64,000 bases of DNA from Clavelina lepadiformis (Eukaryota > Chordata > Ascidiacea > Aplousobranchia > Clavelinidae), in assembly GCF_947623445.1 (NCBI RefSeq), contig NC_135247.1, positions 3,970,501-4,034,500 of the forward strand. Reading direction: 5' to 3'. This document shows, one piece after another, positions 46,331 through 57,373 of the stretch. Position 1 is the stretch's first letter, and each line of letters starts with the position of its first letter. Both the position numbers and the translations under genes were made by a program. Under the pieces are notes generated by a model that did no database searches, was not told the origin of the DNA, and saw only the letters and a list, made by a program, of their open reading frames with translations.

Positions 46331-46333
46331 AAA

Positions 46334-49300
46334 ATGGCACAGAGTCCAACTATGAATAGCGAAGGTTCTGCGAAAACAAGCAAACCTGCTAAAGAGGTGG
46401 TGGTACTGCTGAGCCGTGAGGTTAGAGTGTCTCGAAACATACGTCTGGGCTGGTATTTTGACCATCTCAATTGCGATGTGACCACCTTACCGCACAATTC
46501 ATCATCAAACGATTCTGCTTTGCAAGTTATTTCTGTTGTTCCACACGCTGAACATGATATACCAGAGCAATCTTACCATATTGGTACAGAAACCAAAGTT
46601 ACATTTCATTCAGGTGGTTATCGATTTGTGTTTGGTCTAGACCTCTCAGCCTCCTTGTTACGCGTTGACACTTTTCAGAAGCTTGTGACAATCGAGGCAG
46701 TGCTCACTAATTTGAGAGATTGTCTACTGGCCCTTATTGAGCCATACAATGTAAAAGGATTGAATGGTGATATACTTATGAAACCAGATGTATATGTGAC
46801 CGTATTTGCCCAGTGGCATGGAACATGTTATGGTAATAAACACGAACCATCATGTGAAAGAGTTACACAGAAAGTGCTTATACAAGGTTGTTACCTTACA
46901 AAGGCCTTGGTATCTCATATTGTGCATGCAGTAAAGCATAGAATTTACCAGACATATCGCTTTGATGAACCGGGAAAAAGCAAATCTGCCCTACAAAAGC
47001 GGGATGATATTTTAATTGGCATATTAAGAACAGGGCTGCTTTCTCTGAGGCTGCTGCCCTCAAACACAAGTGCCGGTGTGATCATTGTTACGGATGGTGT
47101 TCTCAGTGAACCAGACCCTAGCAGCCTTGACAGACTGTTAAGTCAATGTCAAAATTCAACCACGACATGTTCATTTATTCATGTTAATCCTTCAGCTTTC
47201 TCATTATGTGATTTTGGATGTATATCCAACATTGAGTTAATGGAGTTTATTGCTCATACGACCAAGGGCACATATTTTAACACATTTACCAATCTATGTC
47301 AGAATAACTTGGGGATGAATAAGTACCAACAATCACTCTTTCCATGGAGCTTCCAGGCAAAAAGTGTAAACAGAACAGAAATCATAGACTTGGATGTTAC
47401 ATTGGATAACCACCGCAGCTGCTGTTCAAACCTGGAGCTTCGAAGCATTTTCAATGCCCCATCCGAGCCTCCTGTACTACTCAGTCGTAAGCAAGATCAT
47501 AGGCAAATGGTTGCGCCACTTACAATTGCAGTGAGTGCTCGCTTGAGAGAAGGTTATGAGATTACTAAACTCGTAATTAGCAATGATGTGATCAAAATAC
47601 AAATGGCTCTATATTGGTGGAAAAATTGCACTGTTGTTGAATATTGGATATCTTCTTCTTGGCCTTTAAGTGAAAACAATTCTTGTGACGTTCAAGTATT
47701 TATTAGTGGTACATATGAATTCTTGCTTGATGTGAGTAATGCAAGCAAACGAAGTGCTTCAAGTCATTGGACTCGCCCTAGAAAACTAGTTGTAAAGCGG
47801 CTGTCAAGGTTTTTTCAAGACCTTATGCATACTGATCACATGCTTGTGTACTTGTGCACATTTAACAATGACCCTGTGAGGTATACCATCTCCGACATCT
47901 TACATCAAGGTCAAACACTATATTGCATACCACCAAATTCCACAAACTTTGAGTTGTCAACACCAGCACAGCATACATCATTGTCATTTGCCTCATATTG
48001 GAAGCCAATTTTGTCTTTGGATGTAAACATATGGCAGCGTTGGTTACATATCCATCGCATTGAGGTAATTCTTCACCATGACGTCCCCCTTCCAAACAGT
48101 TTGCATGAGTTAAGCCCTGGTGGTAGGTATTACTCCATTCAGTGCAGGGTTGCATTCAGCCAGCTTGTGTCTATGCTTAGAAATTGGTGTTCATTTGTGT
48201 TGCTGGAAAATCATACCTATGTAAAGTTGATTTATGCTGATCAAAATAGTGTGCCAAGTTCGTTTTTTCTTGTACGATTGTCCAATAAATCTCCTGCACT
48301 GGTCATAAAGATGGCATTTCTGATTGGATTGTCTGGAAAAATACGTAAGAAATATATTACAGAATTACGTGAACAACTGATCTTACTAACACCTCCTGGT
48401 GCTTCTTCTGGAAGTAGTTCAAAACGTGTTCGGCATGCCAGCACAAAAATGTCACCTGGTGTCAAAGTGAATCGTACTCATTTCTCTGCTTCCGACAAAC
48501 CTTGTGTTATTTTGATGCACAAGCCTGTGGATCAACTCTTAGTTCGTTATCCAAATGTTCCTAGAGATTTCCTTTCTAATATTTATTCCGAAGAAAGTCT
48601 CGTCGGTAGAAAGGAGGAAGTTGTTGAACAAACAATCAGGATGAGAGATATGCAGTGGTATTTACACCACAGGCGATGTGTATGGTCCGTGACCAACAGT
48701 TCGTCTACACCTCTTTCAATGGATGGTGCCAGTAACTTGTCAGCTTTTCTAATGAAGCTAAGAATGGCTGAAGGATACCACATTGCACACTCCTCTTCTG
48801 GTATTATAAACTTTGTCAGAGAATTTCCAATTCGCCCAGGATTGGATTCAAGGGATAGCACATCTACATCCAACACAACTGATTATTGCATGGTGCAATA
48901 TGTGCTCTTCCCACCGCAACTTCAGTCAAATGGAAATGGTCTAAGTGGTGATGAGTCTGATGATGAGGAGGAGAATGATCACGACAGGTCACCCACTCAA
49001 GAAATTCACTTGGCTGTGGAAGTCTGGGTTGAACCCCAAGATGGATTGATCAAACAGACATCATCTGGAAACTATACCAGTTCAAGCAACAGCACCAGTA
49101 GTATTTTTTCTCAGCATCAGGACGTCATGTACGAGGTTCCAAGCTATGATGAACTTACCAGCGACCGTGTGGCAAAAGCCGTGATTGAGCGTGATTCGGT
49201 GTATGTTAGCAACATTATCACATTGCAGCATCTGGTACTTATGTGCTCACCAAACCAAGCTTGTCATAATGTCGGGTTTCCACAAAAAGAAACATTGTTC

Positions 49301-52300
49301 AAAAATCCTTTTGATACTTCATGCCCACCAGAAAGTACATCCCCAGATAATAACACCGTGACATCTGACGGTAACATCACAGATACGCAGTCGAAACCAA
49401 AGTTTTACCTTGGCAGCGATGCTGGGTATCGTTTCGCACAAAGTAATCATATCCACTTCAATCCATATGTTTTTGATTTGACTGAATTGTTAGACAAAAG
49501 TTCTAGAATGAAACATCTTTTTATGGCTCTGGCTGAAGAAGAAACAATCACAAGCACCAGTCGTCCAAATGATGCCCTTCTTAACAACTTTCATAAATTT
49601 CTTGATGTGTATTGTGACTGTACTGTACCTTTAACAGAGGAAGATCAGTACTGTATAAGCAAGCATATGGTCCAGAGAGAAAGCAGTCACAAGACATCTC
49701 ATGACCAAAGTGATGTAACTGATCAGACCAACTTGGATGATGTTTGTAAATGTTCCTGGGGTTGCTACCTCAAATTAGGTGGGAAGGGACAAGTGTTTAT
49801 TATTCTCTTGCCAGCCACATACAGTGACTTCTTGAAAATTTACCAAACATTTAATGATGATTCCATTGAGGAAACTTCAAATAAAGCTAGCAGCAATTCA
49901 AGCAGAACATCATTTATTAATCAGCGTCATCCATCAGGCAACTCTTTTTCTGTAGGTGGTCCAGCATCAACACTTAGTGATTCCTTGCTTTCTTCCGGGA
50001 CACCCTTAAATGAAAACTCAGGAGAATCTAATGAGTTTACAAAGCTGCAGCGTCGTGTTTCAGTCAAACGCCTTGCGTCTTTCAGCCGTGAGGGCAACGA
50101 CACTGGCCAGAAGGAATTTGAGAAACGAAATATGTGCAAACGCACCATTACTGTGTTTATGTACAATTGCTCGATGAATATGCTGGTTAGCACTCTATTG
50201 CAGAGCGTGAAAAACACCAAGCCTACGTTGTGGCCAGATTCAGTGAAAGATCACAGAGTATATACCGACATGTCAGATGAAGATGATCTGGTGCAAACAC
50301 ATCCTATTCCTTCTCCTTTGAAAACAACACCATCAACTCGATTGTCAATCTCTAGCACAGCAGATACCACTGATGATGTTTTTCCTTTGAACAGCTCAGA
50401 AACCAACCACATTCATCCACTGTGTGATACTATACAGGAACTTTATTATAGATCATTTGTTATTGGAGTTTTTGCTGCCATGCAGTCAGGCAATGGATCA
50501 GCAATATGTACAGCCGATTTACAGACTGCTGCAATGCTATGTCACGAAGCAGTTAATGAAATAGATATCACTGAATTCATTCTGCTAAGCTGTCCGCAAG
50601 TGGCTGAATTTAAAAGCCAAAATTGCCAGTTGACTGCGTTAACTGATCTGAATATCCTACTAAGTGATTCAGAAATTTTTCAGTCTGATCCTGATATAGA
50701 AGATATCTGCGTAAAATCTAGAGACAACGTCAAAGTAATACACGAGGAAGATGATAAAGTTGAACGAGTTGAAATTCGGAAGCCACATTCATCAGTCTCT
50801 ACAACACCTGTTCCTCAATCAGCTACAATGCCGCTCATATCTTCCCACCCAGAAAGTTCAGTTCAGACCACACATAACTTTGCTGATTCTGAACCAGTTG
50901 ATGAAAAAGATGGCACAAATATTAATGATGTCGGCATCACAAACACAAGTAAACAAACCAACTTCAATTTACCTCTTCATCACAAGAGTGCGTTTACAAC
51001 AGTACAAAGAAATTCGAGAGTGAGAACATCGGAATGCAATGTTAGTGACAGTTCTACTTCAGAAGAAGGCAACTACTCCAGTGATAAAAAGCATCAAAGC
51101 CATAAACGTGAAAGAAGAATTACGGCAACCCTTCCTGTCAAAAGGTTAGATACAAGAAAAGCCAACTCAATGTGCTTGCAAACAGGCTGGAAAAATCTTC
51201 CTGAATTTCCTGTTTCTTTATTAACTGTTCCACATTTAAGACATTTATCTGGTTCCAATGAACTGGTCGAAAAACAGTTCCACTCACTTTTGAGAAAGTA
51301 TTGTAATCCTGTTCCTTCAACGTCCGACTTATATTATTCGATTACACCTACAGTTCTTGAAAATAAAAGCAGTACAAATAGGTTCAGTGAACAAGGTGAA
51401 AGTGAAACCGATGGCGTCCAATTTGAAGTTGAAGATTCTTCTGATAAAAGAAAGGAGAGACTTAGTCGTGACCATTGCGACCTAACTCCTGATGAGTGTA
51501 GATCTCGCTTCGCATCATATGAAGAAGACGACAATGATGATGTCATTTTGATGGATAGTGATGATGAAATTAACCCTCTGTTTCTATCAATAGCATGCTC
51601 CATTCGTGATAAAAAGACAGGCAATCGGGGCTCAATGCCTACAAAAGGGTTGCCAGTAAAATTGAAGGATGTTATTTCTTGCCTTGAGAAACCATGTGAT
51701 TTAATTGATCTTTCTCAAATTAAAATTACTTTAGATTTGATATGGATATTTCTTCCTTCTTCAACAGCTTTTAAAGAAGAGGACAATGAAAAAGAAGAAA
51801 GATCTTTGATGCCAGAAGAGTGCTCTCCATGTGTTCAAGGGGTTATGAAACAGGTCAAGTGGCTTTTGGAAGATGAAATCATTTCATCTTTACGGACGTG
51901 TGAACCCATCAATACAACAACCTTGAACAAAGTAGCAGACCACATAAAGAGCACCCAGTCAAGCAATTGTCTTATGCAATCTGTCCCTCTCCAATTTATT
52001 TTTGGTATAGAAAAGAGTAAAACCTTGTTTCGTGCTGAATTTGAAAGGCTTCGAATACCGAATTACAAGCTAAAAAAAGAGAATCAATTCTATTATCTCA
52101 GCGTTGAAAGATCTTTCGTCCCTATCCGAACATTTGAGTATTTTCAGGAAAATGCAGCCGTCATCCGAAAACACAGTTCACCATTTGTGCCATCGCAGGA
52201 CATTATTTCCATTGAGCAAAGTGTGAGTGATGTAAATGCTGAAAATGAAACAAGGTCTCACAATAATACACCAAGTACAAAGCCACCTATATTTGTTTTA

Positions 52301-55300
52301 GATCAATCTTTTTCGCCAAGGGCCTGTGGTAACAAATCTGACCAAGGAAATTTTCTGTCTAACAGTGATCTTGAAAACGCATTTCATGCACCTTCAAAGA
52401 CAACTTCTGCTCATGATATGCTCACAAATGTCTTGTCGGAAAAATTGGTCAATAAAAGTGTTTACCAACCTGAAGATAAACCAAAGCCTAAAATAAAGAA
52501 AGCGTCTTCATCCATTGAATTAACGTCTTTCAGTTTACCCTCAAGAAGGTGTACATCTGTTTCTTGTCTTCCTTATGGTGAATCTCAAGTAGCTCTGAAA
52601 AACAGTGAAGGGCTAAAAACTGGTCAGTCCAAATCTCGACCTTCTCTGCCTTCGATGCGGCCGATATCATCTGATTTTTCTGATATGTCATCCAGCTTGC
52701 AACATAAAACACTTCGTTCAACACTTAGCTGTGGTAAGGATCGACCAACTTCTTTTTCACCATCGAATACATTTAAAGGAAGCGCAATGTCAATGCCTGT
52801 AACACCTTTAGGGTTAGGCAATGTAGAATCAGAAAGCCTACCTCATTTCATGTTTCCCACGCCTTCAGTAAAGGGAGATGGCAAATTTAGTACAATTATT
52901 TCAAGAGACTTGTTTTTCAGTCCATCTTCTGATTGCTCTCCCAGGCAGTACAGCCAAACCAGCTGGTTGGGTTCAGGTTATGAGGGTGAAGAGAGCGACA
53001 TTGATGATGATGGAGAACACCTGCAGTCCATGCAAGAAGCTTTTAGTCAGCTGCCTAATTTTTGGTTGATCATCTCTATCTTGGACGATTGTGCCAAAAT
53101 ATACTTTCACAGGCGCAGCAGTGCAAAGGTATTTAAGCCAGTAAAAATTGAACATGACTGGATATTCAAGGTTGCCCATGAAAATATTCAACGAGCATGC
53201 AGAGCTGTGAACCAAGTTTTGTTATTAAACACACTGCACGACAGTCTTCTTTGTCATCCACTGCTCGTTGAAGAGTCACCAGAAGACATTTGGAAGAAGG
53301 ATGATTATTCTTCAGTCTATCATACTGAGGAAAACGCCAATGATGATATCGTGACGCATACGCATGATTATTTAGCTGCTGAGATGGACTTCCCCCAAGG
53401 ATACTTTGAATGCCCTTGCGTATTACATCAACAGGTTCCTATTCATCACCGTCTTAGTGGACCTGCCCCATCGCCTGGAACTTCAGCAAGCTTATCTGCA
53501 CTTTCGATTGTGCACTCAGTCATGAAGAATTTTGTGGTAATAAACCAAAAGAATATGTTTGTATTTCAAGTGGAAGATGGTACAGTATACTACTGTCGTA
53601 TGCATGAGCAGAATAAGTGGCAAGAACATGTAAGCAGCAGAAAATCGTCCCTCGTTCAAATCGATAATGCTTCTAATTCAAGTCCAGGTATTGTGAGAGG
53701 TTCAAGGGAAAACCTGAACGTGCAAGGAAGAGAAAACCAAGCTAAGCTCCACTTGGACTGGTATGGTGTGCATGATCTGACAGACTCACATAAAACTGAT
53801 CTTGAAAAACTAAAAGAAAGCATTGAGAGAAAGCTAGATGAAACTGTGATCGAGTGTATAACCTTGCTACTGAGCAGAAACCCTATGTTCAAGTTAACCC
53901 CGGCAGATGTGGTGTTAATTCAGCCTCGCGTTTGTCAAGAACTTCGCTATAATCCTCAATCGCCAGTTGATAGTGTTGCATTTTCCTTACCTTGTCACTT
54001 AAGCCACAAAAAATCATTGCCGTCATTGCTCTACTATATTCACCAAAATGTGCTTCAGTTTCTATCTGTTCCTAGATACACTGAACCTTTCTCATTGAAT
54101 GGCCATTTTCTTCCATACTATGGGAGCCATAGCGTAAATGATGCAGATACTGACCGAACACCTTCCAGCAATATCTACTTGTTTAAGAGCATTACTGAAA
54201 AAGGTAAAAAGGACCAGGGCATTGCTTGTATTTCTCTTGATGTGCAAAGTACACAACGGAAATTAAGTGAAAAATCTCTGGATTTAATTGATCAAAATTC
54301 AACATACAAAGATCTTTTAGAAATGTCTAAGGTGTCGGCAATATCTTCTGACCAGTTTGAAGCCAATCGCATTAAAGTCCAGTTTCATACATGGACTAGT
54401 GGAACCCTGAAAACAGAACATCTTCATGAAAAACTTTTCGCAGCAGTTCGTCATGCTGTGTGTGATGCTATTACGGAGAAAATATTACATATTCCACTTA
54501 CAGCAATCAAGTTTCAAAAAACAAAAGCCATGAAAAACCTAAGAAGTTTTGATGAAGATGACAACAATATAAATTCTCTTGATGTTTCTTTACGAGCAAA
54601 TGATCCAGCTAAGAAAAAAGCTACAGCAAATGGTGCAGATCAAGAATTAATAAGGGGAAGCTTGAATAGCTTTTTCTACATTGTTCTTCCTCTCTGGTTA
54701 GAATACAAAAGAACTCAACTGTGTCCAACTTTGCATCATGCTTCAGCAAAGTTTGAGAGTCGAGCGAGCCTGAACCAGGGCATTTTTAATATTGCAAAAT
54801 TACTTAGTTCCATTTTGTCGGACTCAAAAGTTTTGCTTTATTTCCGGGTAGAGGGATCAAATCTTCCCTTTGAATTAGCTGACAGTGCTGAATTAGCCCC
54901 ATCTACTCCCGGATGTTATTACCAATGGATCATCATGACAAGAAATTTTCCTATGTGGAAAAGTATCATTGATGGAAATGTTGGTGTACACAAACCCAGT
55001 GCATCAACCTCTGCAATACAGAAGTTTGGTCCGCATGATACATCAGTTAGTAAAGTGGATATTAGTCCATGTCCTCAACACGCCCTTGTCAGATCATCTC
55101 CATATATATCAAGGCAGCATTTTGTGTTTGCAATGACAGAGCAAAAGGTACTTAATCTGTATATGTACAACATATCACAGGACAAAGCTAATTCATTTTG
55201 TGAACTGCTACAACAGTGTGTAAAGTTTCATGAGGCACGCCATCACATGCTGCAAGGCCTAACATTTCAAAAAGTTGGTTTATTTAAACATTACCTTCTC

Positions 55301-57373
55301 AAGAACGAATCCTCTGAAAGGCATGTCAGTGCAGCATCTTATACGATTGAAATGCTTGTGCGATATACCAGAATGCCAATTCAAGACAAGAAAAAGCAAC
55401 GGGTCAGTCATGTTGATCAACATTTTGATGATATGTTTTTAGATCATTGCCCTCTAGAGCCATTGAGTACCGAAACAGAAAACAGAAAGGATCAAGTATC
55501 CCAGTTTGGACAGCAGTGCTTTGCAATGGTGAAAGATAAGGTCAATTTGAGTGATGAAAAAATGTATCTGAAGAACTTACGACGAAGGCATCCATCAAAC
55601 CAACCAGTTACTATTAGCAATTCAGCAATGAATATTGTTTTGTCACATTCACGTTTGATTCACATTGTTTCTTCACCAATCTTATTAGATCCTGCTGCCA
55701 GGAAATCTTGTGAGAAACTATACCAACCTATGACATATGATGTAAAGTCAGATAAGATGGAATCATCTAAATCTCAGTCTGTTCTTTCAAGAACCAGCTC
55801 TTTTCTAGGTTCTTATCGAAGAAAGTCCGGTGATTCATTTAGCAAAATGACCGATCGGCATGGTGCAAAAAGCTGTATCTGTAGCTACAGTTTTGCATAC
55901 ATGGCAAAAAAGTTTACTGAGCTTTATGCTGAACACTGGAAAGGGTTTAATACAATAATTGTGTCGGAAAAAAAGAAATTTCCCGATGTTGAAAGCAGTC
56001 CCAATCAGGAAAAGGATACTGGATGCACACATTACATGTACCGCAATATGCCTGGTGGTATTGCATTAATTTCCCACACTTATCTACGTGACAGGTTCGA
56101 TGTGAAATTATACCACATTGACATGACTCGATTTAAAGATCACACCAACCTGAAGATAATGAGATCAAACCCCAATGTTATGAATGACTGTGAAAAATTA
56201 AAGGAACACATGCAGGTGCATCTTTTTACACTTGACATGCACCTTCGTTGTATACAGTTGTACTTGGGTGGAAACCATTCAGTGATTCAGTCAGGATACA
56301 ACTTGATTGACTTTCTTCGTGGACTTATTATTTGTTACGAGCCATTGCTGGACAACATCTCTTCTCAAATTTATCACAATACACATTTTATACCCTGCCG
56401 GTCTCTGAACTGTCATGAATTGTTTGGCTTTATTGTTGACAACTCTCTGGTTTTTAACTTCAAGTCATGTCGAATGGATAAAGAGAAGAAAACAGAGTTG
56501 TGTGAAAATATTCTTTATACTTCATGCTCTCTTACTGACTGCCATATTGCTGATTGTGGGCTTGCTGATCATGGTAATCAGAATGTGTGTATAGTGATAA
56601 GCAAGCAAGAAAGCTCTGATCAAGACATGTTGGTGCTAAAGTATTTTCTAATCTTCACAAAAAAGAAACTTCCAAGTGTTGTAGAATCAACTTTAAAAAA
56701 AGAGAGAAGTGCCAAGTTCAGCCAATTTGTTGATGCTTCAGTGGCAAGGAAAGCGTCTCTTTTTTTAATGCAGAGATCATCAGAATCTGAAGATGAGGCA
56801 TTTGGAAAGCAAAAGCCAATGAAGTCATCGCGACCATCTTTTGTTGAATGTGAAAAGGCCCAGTTTGAAGGGGCTCTGGATAAAATTGGTGAATCAGCCA
56901 AAACGGAATGCTATCGACAACAAATGTGGAATAGATTAGTGCTAACCTGCCAAGACAAAACGTCACCGAAAGCCCTCACCGCCACCGAATATCGCAAACT
57001 TTTGGATATGATGCATGTTGTGCCAGCACAGGAATACGAACCAAAATATTTGAAGGTCTTTCGAAAGACTGCACGCATGAAGCAAGCTCAGAGTCTTCAA
57101 AAACGTATCTTGAAACATTTCCAGAAACTCTCATCATCGTTTGTATATTCTGATGAAAAAGTTCAAAGTGTTTGTGTTTTGTCTCATTTGCATAAACACG
57201 TATTGGTCAGCGTGATCATAGACACTACTGCCAAGGAAGTTGGCATATCTGTAGTTTTACCACGGCCAGAATATTCATTATTCCACAATGCCGACTTGGA
57301 GGCTGCTGCTAAGGAACTATTGTGGGCAGTCTTAAACATGTCTTCCACCGATGCTTTCCTGTCCTGGTTTTAG
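46334..57373 (+). CDS. SZT2: SZT2, KICSTOR complex subunit, in one coding exon
   Basis: SZT2 is the large scaffold of KICSTOR (with KPTN, ITFG2, KICS2), which holds GATOR1 on the lysosome so that mTORC1 is switched off when nutrients are low. The 3679-residue frame begins with VSRNIRLGWYFDHL, matching the vertebrate N-terminus, which fixes the ATG. Family blocks recur through the protein: LLPSNTSAGVIIVTDGV (about 242-258, vWA-like), WKPILSLDVNIWQRWLHIHR, GGRYYSIQCR, ITLQHLVLMC, QVFIILLPATYSDF and, near the end, SSTDAFLSWF. It is slightly longer than the human protein (about 3.4 kb of codons); the excess is Ser/Asp/Glu-rich linker. Most remarkable is the lack of introns in 11,040 coding bases, while the vertebrate gene is cut into dozens of exons. 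A candidate poly(A) signal, ATTAAA, is at 57554. Confidence 0.96.
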   Translation: MAQSPTMNSEGSAKTSKPAKEVVVLLSREVRVSRNIRLGWYFDHLNCDVTTLPHNSSSNDSALQVISVVPHAEHDIPEQSYHIGTETKVTFHSGGYRFVFGLDLSASLLRVDTFQKLVTIEAVLTNLRDCLLALIEPYNVKGLNGDILMKPDVYVTVFAQWHGTCYGNKHEPSCERVTQKVLIQGCYLTKALVSHIVHAVKHRIYQTYRFDEPGKSKSALQKRDDILIGILRTGLLSLRLLPSNTSAGVIIVTDGVLSEPDPSSLDRLLSQCQNSTTTCSFIHVNPSAFSLCDFGCISNIELMEFIAHTTKGTYFNTFTNLCQNNLGMNKYQQSLFPWSFQAKSVNRTEIIDLDVTLDNHRSCCSNLELRSIFNAPSEPPVLLSRKQDHRQMVAPLTIAVSARLREGYEITKLVISNDVIKIQMALYWWKNCTVVEYWISSSWPLSENNSCDVQVFISGTYEFLLDVSNASKRSASSHWTRPRKLVVKRLSRFFQDLMHTDHMLVYLCTFNNDPVRYTISDILHQGQTLYCIPPNSTNFELSTPAQHTSLSFASYWKPILSLDVNIWQRWLHIHRIEVILHHDVPLPNSLHELSPGGRYYSIQCRVAFSQLVSMLRNWCSFVLLENHTYVKLIYADQNSVPSSFFLVRLSNKSPALVIKMAFLIGLSGKIRKKYITELREQLILLTPPGASSGSSSKRVRHASTKMSPGVKVNRTHFSASDKPCVILMHKPVDQLLVRYPNVPRDFLSNIYSEESLVGRKEEVVEQTIRMRDMQWYLHHRRCVWSVTNSSSTPLSMDGASNLSAFLMKLRMAEGYHIAHSSSGIINFVREFPIRPGLDSRDSTSTSNTTDYCMVQYVLFPPQLQSNGNGLSGDESDDEEENDHDRSPTQEIHLAVEVWVEPQDGLIKQTSSGNYTSSSNSTSSIFSQHQDVMYEVPSYDELTSDRVAKAVIERDSVYVSNIITLQHLVLMCSPNQACHNVGFPQKETLFKNPFDTSCPPESTSPDNNTVTSDGNITDTQSKPKFYLGSDAGYRFAQSNHIHFNPYVFDLTELLDKSSRMKHLFMALAEEETITSTSRPNDALLNNFHKFLDVYCDCTVPLTEEDQYCISKHMVQRESSHKTSHDQSDVTDQTNLDDVCKCSWGCYLKLGGKGQVFIILLPATYSDFLKIYQTFNDDSIEETSNKASSNSSRTSFINQRHPSGNSFSVGGPASTLSDSLLSSGTPLNENSGESNEFTKLQRRVSVKRLASFSREGNDTGQKEFEKRNMCKRTITVFMYNCSMNMLVSTLLQSVKNTKPTLWPDSVKDHRVYTDMSDEDDLVQTHPIPSPLKTTPSTRLSISSTADTTDDVFPLNSSETNHIHPLCDTIQELYYRSFVIGVFAAMQSGNGSAICTADLQTAAMLCHEAVNEIDITEFILLSCPQVAEFKSQNCQLTALTDLNILLSDSEIFQSDPDIEDICVKSRDNVKVIHEEDDKVERVEIRKPHSSVSTTPVPQSATMPLISSHPESSVQTTHNFADSEPVDEKDGTNINDVGITNTSKQTNFNLPLHHKSAFTTVQRNSRVRTSECNVSDSSTSEEGNYSSDKKHQSHKRERRITATLPVKRLDTRKANSMCLQTGWKNLPEFPVSLLTVPHLRHLSGSNELVEKQFHSLLRKYCNPVPSTSDLYYSITPTVLENKSSTNRFSEQGESETDGVQFEVEDSSDKRKERLSRDHCDLTPDECRSRFASYEEDDNDDVILMDSDDEINPLFLSIACSIRDKKTGNRGSMPTKGLPVKLKDVISCLEKPCDLIDLSQIKITLDLIWIFLPSSTAFKEEDNEKEERSLMPEECSPCVQGVMKQVKWLLEDEIISSLRTCEPINTTTLNKVADHIKSTQSSNCLMQSVPLQFIFGIEKSKTLFRAEFERLRIPNYKLKKENQFYYLSVERSFVPIRTFEYFQENAAVIRKHSSPFVPSQDIISIEQSVSDVNAENETRSHNNTPSTKPPIFVLDQSFSPRACGNKSDQGNFLSNSDLENAFHAPSKTTSAHDMLTNVLSEKLVNKSVYQPEDKPKPKIKKASSSIELTSFSLPSRRCTSVSCLPYGESQVALKNSEGLKTGQSKSRPSLPSMRPISSDFSDMSSSLQHKTLRSTLSCGKDRPTSFSPSNTFKGSAMSMPVTPLGLGNVESESLPHFMFPTPSVKGDGKFSTIISRDLFFSPSSDCSPRQYSQTSWLGSGYEGEESDIDDDGEHLQSMQEAFSQLPNFWLIISILDDCAKIYFHRRSSAKVFKPVKIEHDWIFKVAHENIQRACRAVNQVLLLNTLHDSLLCHPLLVEESPEDIWKKDDYSSVYHTEENANDDIVTHTHDYLAAEMDFPQGYFECPCVLHQQVPIHHRLSGPAPSPGTSASLSALSIVHSVMKNFVVINQKNMFVFQVEDGTVYYCRMHEQNKWQEHVSSRKSSLVQIDNASNSSPGIVRGSRENLNVQGRENQAKLHLDWYGVHDLTDSHKTDLEKLKESIERKLDETVIECITLLLSRNPMFKLTPADVVLIQPRVCQELRYNPQSPVDSVAFSLPCHLSHKKSLPSLLYYIHQNVLQFLSVPRYTEPFSLNGHFLPYYGSHSVNDADTDRTPSSNIYLFKSITEKGKKDQGIACISLDVQSTQRKLSEKSLDLIDQNSTYKDLLEMSKVSAISSDQFEANRIKVQFHTWTSGTLKTEHLHEKLFAAVRHAVCDAITEKILHIPLTAIKFQKTKAMKNLRSFDEDDNNINSLDVSLRANDPAKKKATANGADQELIRGSLNSFFYIVLPLWLEYKRTQLCPTLHHASAKFESRASLNQGIFNIAKLLSSILSDSKVLLYFRVEGSNLPFELADSAELAPSTPGCYYQWIIMTRNFPMWKSIIDGNVGVHKPSASTSAIQKFGPHDTSVSKVDISPCPQHALVRSSPYISRQHFVFAMTEQKVLNLYMYNISQDKANSFCELLQQCVKFHEARHHMLQGLTFQKVGLFKHYLLKNESSERHVSAASYTIEMLVRYTRMPIQDKKKQRVSHVDQHFDDMFLDHCPLEPLSTETENRKDQVSQFGQQCFAMVKDKVNLSDEKMYLKNLRRRHPSNQPVTISNSAMNIVLSHSRLIHIVSSPILLDPAARKSCEKLYQPMTYDVKSDKMESSKSQSVLSRTSSFLGSYRRKSGDSFSKMTDRHGAKSCICSYSFAYMAKKFTELYAEHWKGFNTIIVSEKKKFPDVESSPNQEKDTGCTHYMYRNMPGGIALISHTYLRDRFDVKLYHIDMTRFKDHTNLKIMRSNPNVMNDCEKLKEHMQVHLFTLDMHLRCIQLYLGGNHSVIQSGYNLIDFLRGLIICYEPLLDNISSQIYHNTHFIPCRSLNCHELFGFIVDNSLVFNFKSCRMDKEKKTELCENILYTSCSLTDCHIADCGLADHGNQNVCIVISKQESSDQDMLVLKYFLIFTKKKLPSVVESTLKKERSAKFSQFVDASVARKASLFLMQRSSESEDEAFGKQKPMKSSRPSFVECEKAQFEGALDKIGESAKTECYRQQMWNRLVLTCQDKTSPKALTATEYRKLLDMMHVVPAQEYEPKYLKVFRKTARMKQAQSLQKRILKHFQKLSSSFVYSDEKVQSVCVLSHLHKHVLVSVIIDTTAKEVGISVVLPRPEYSLFHNADLEAAAKELLWAVLNMSSTDAFLSWF

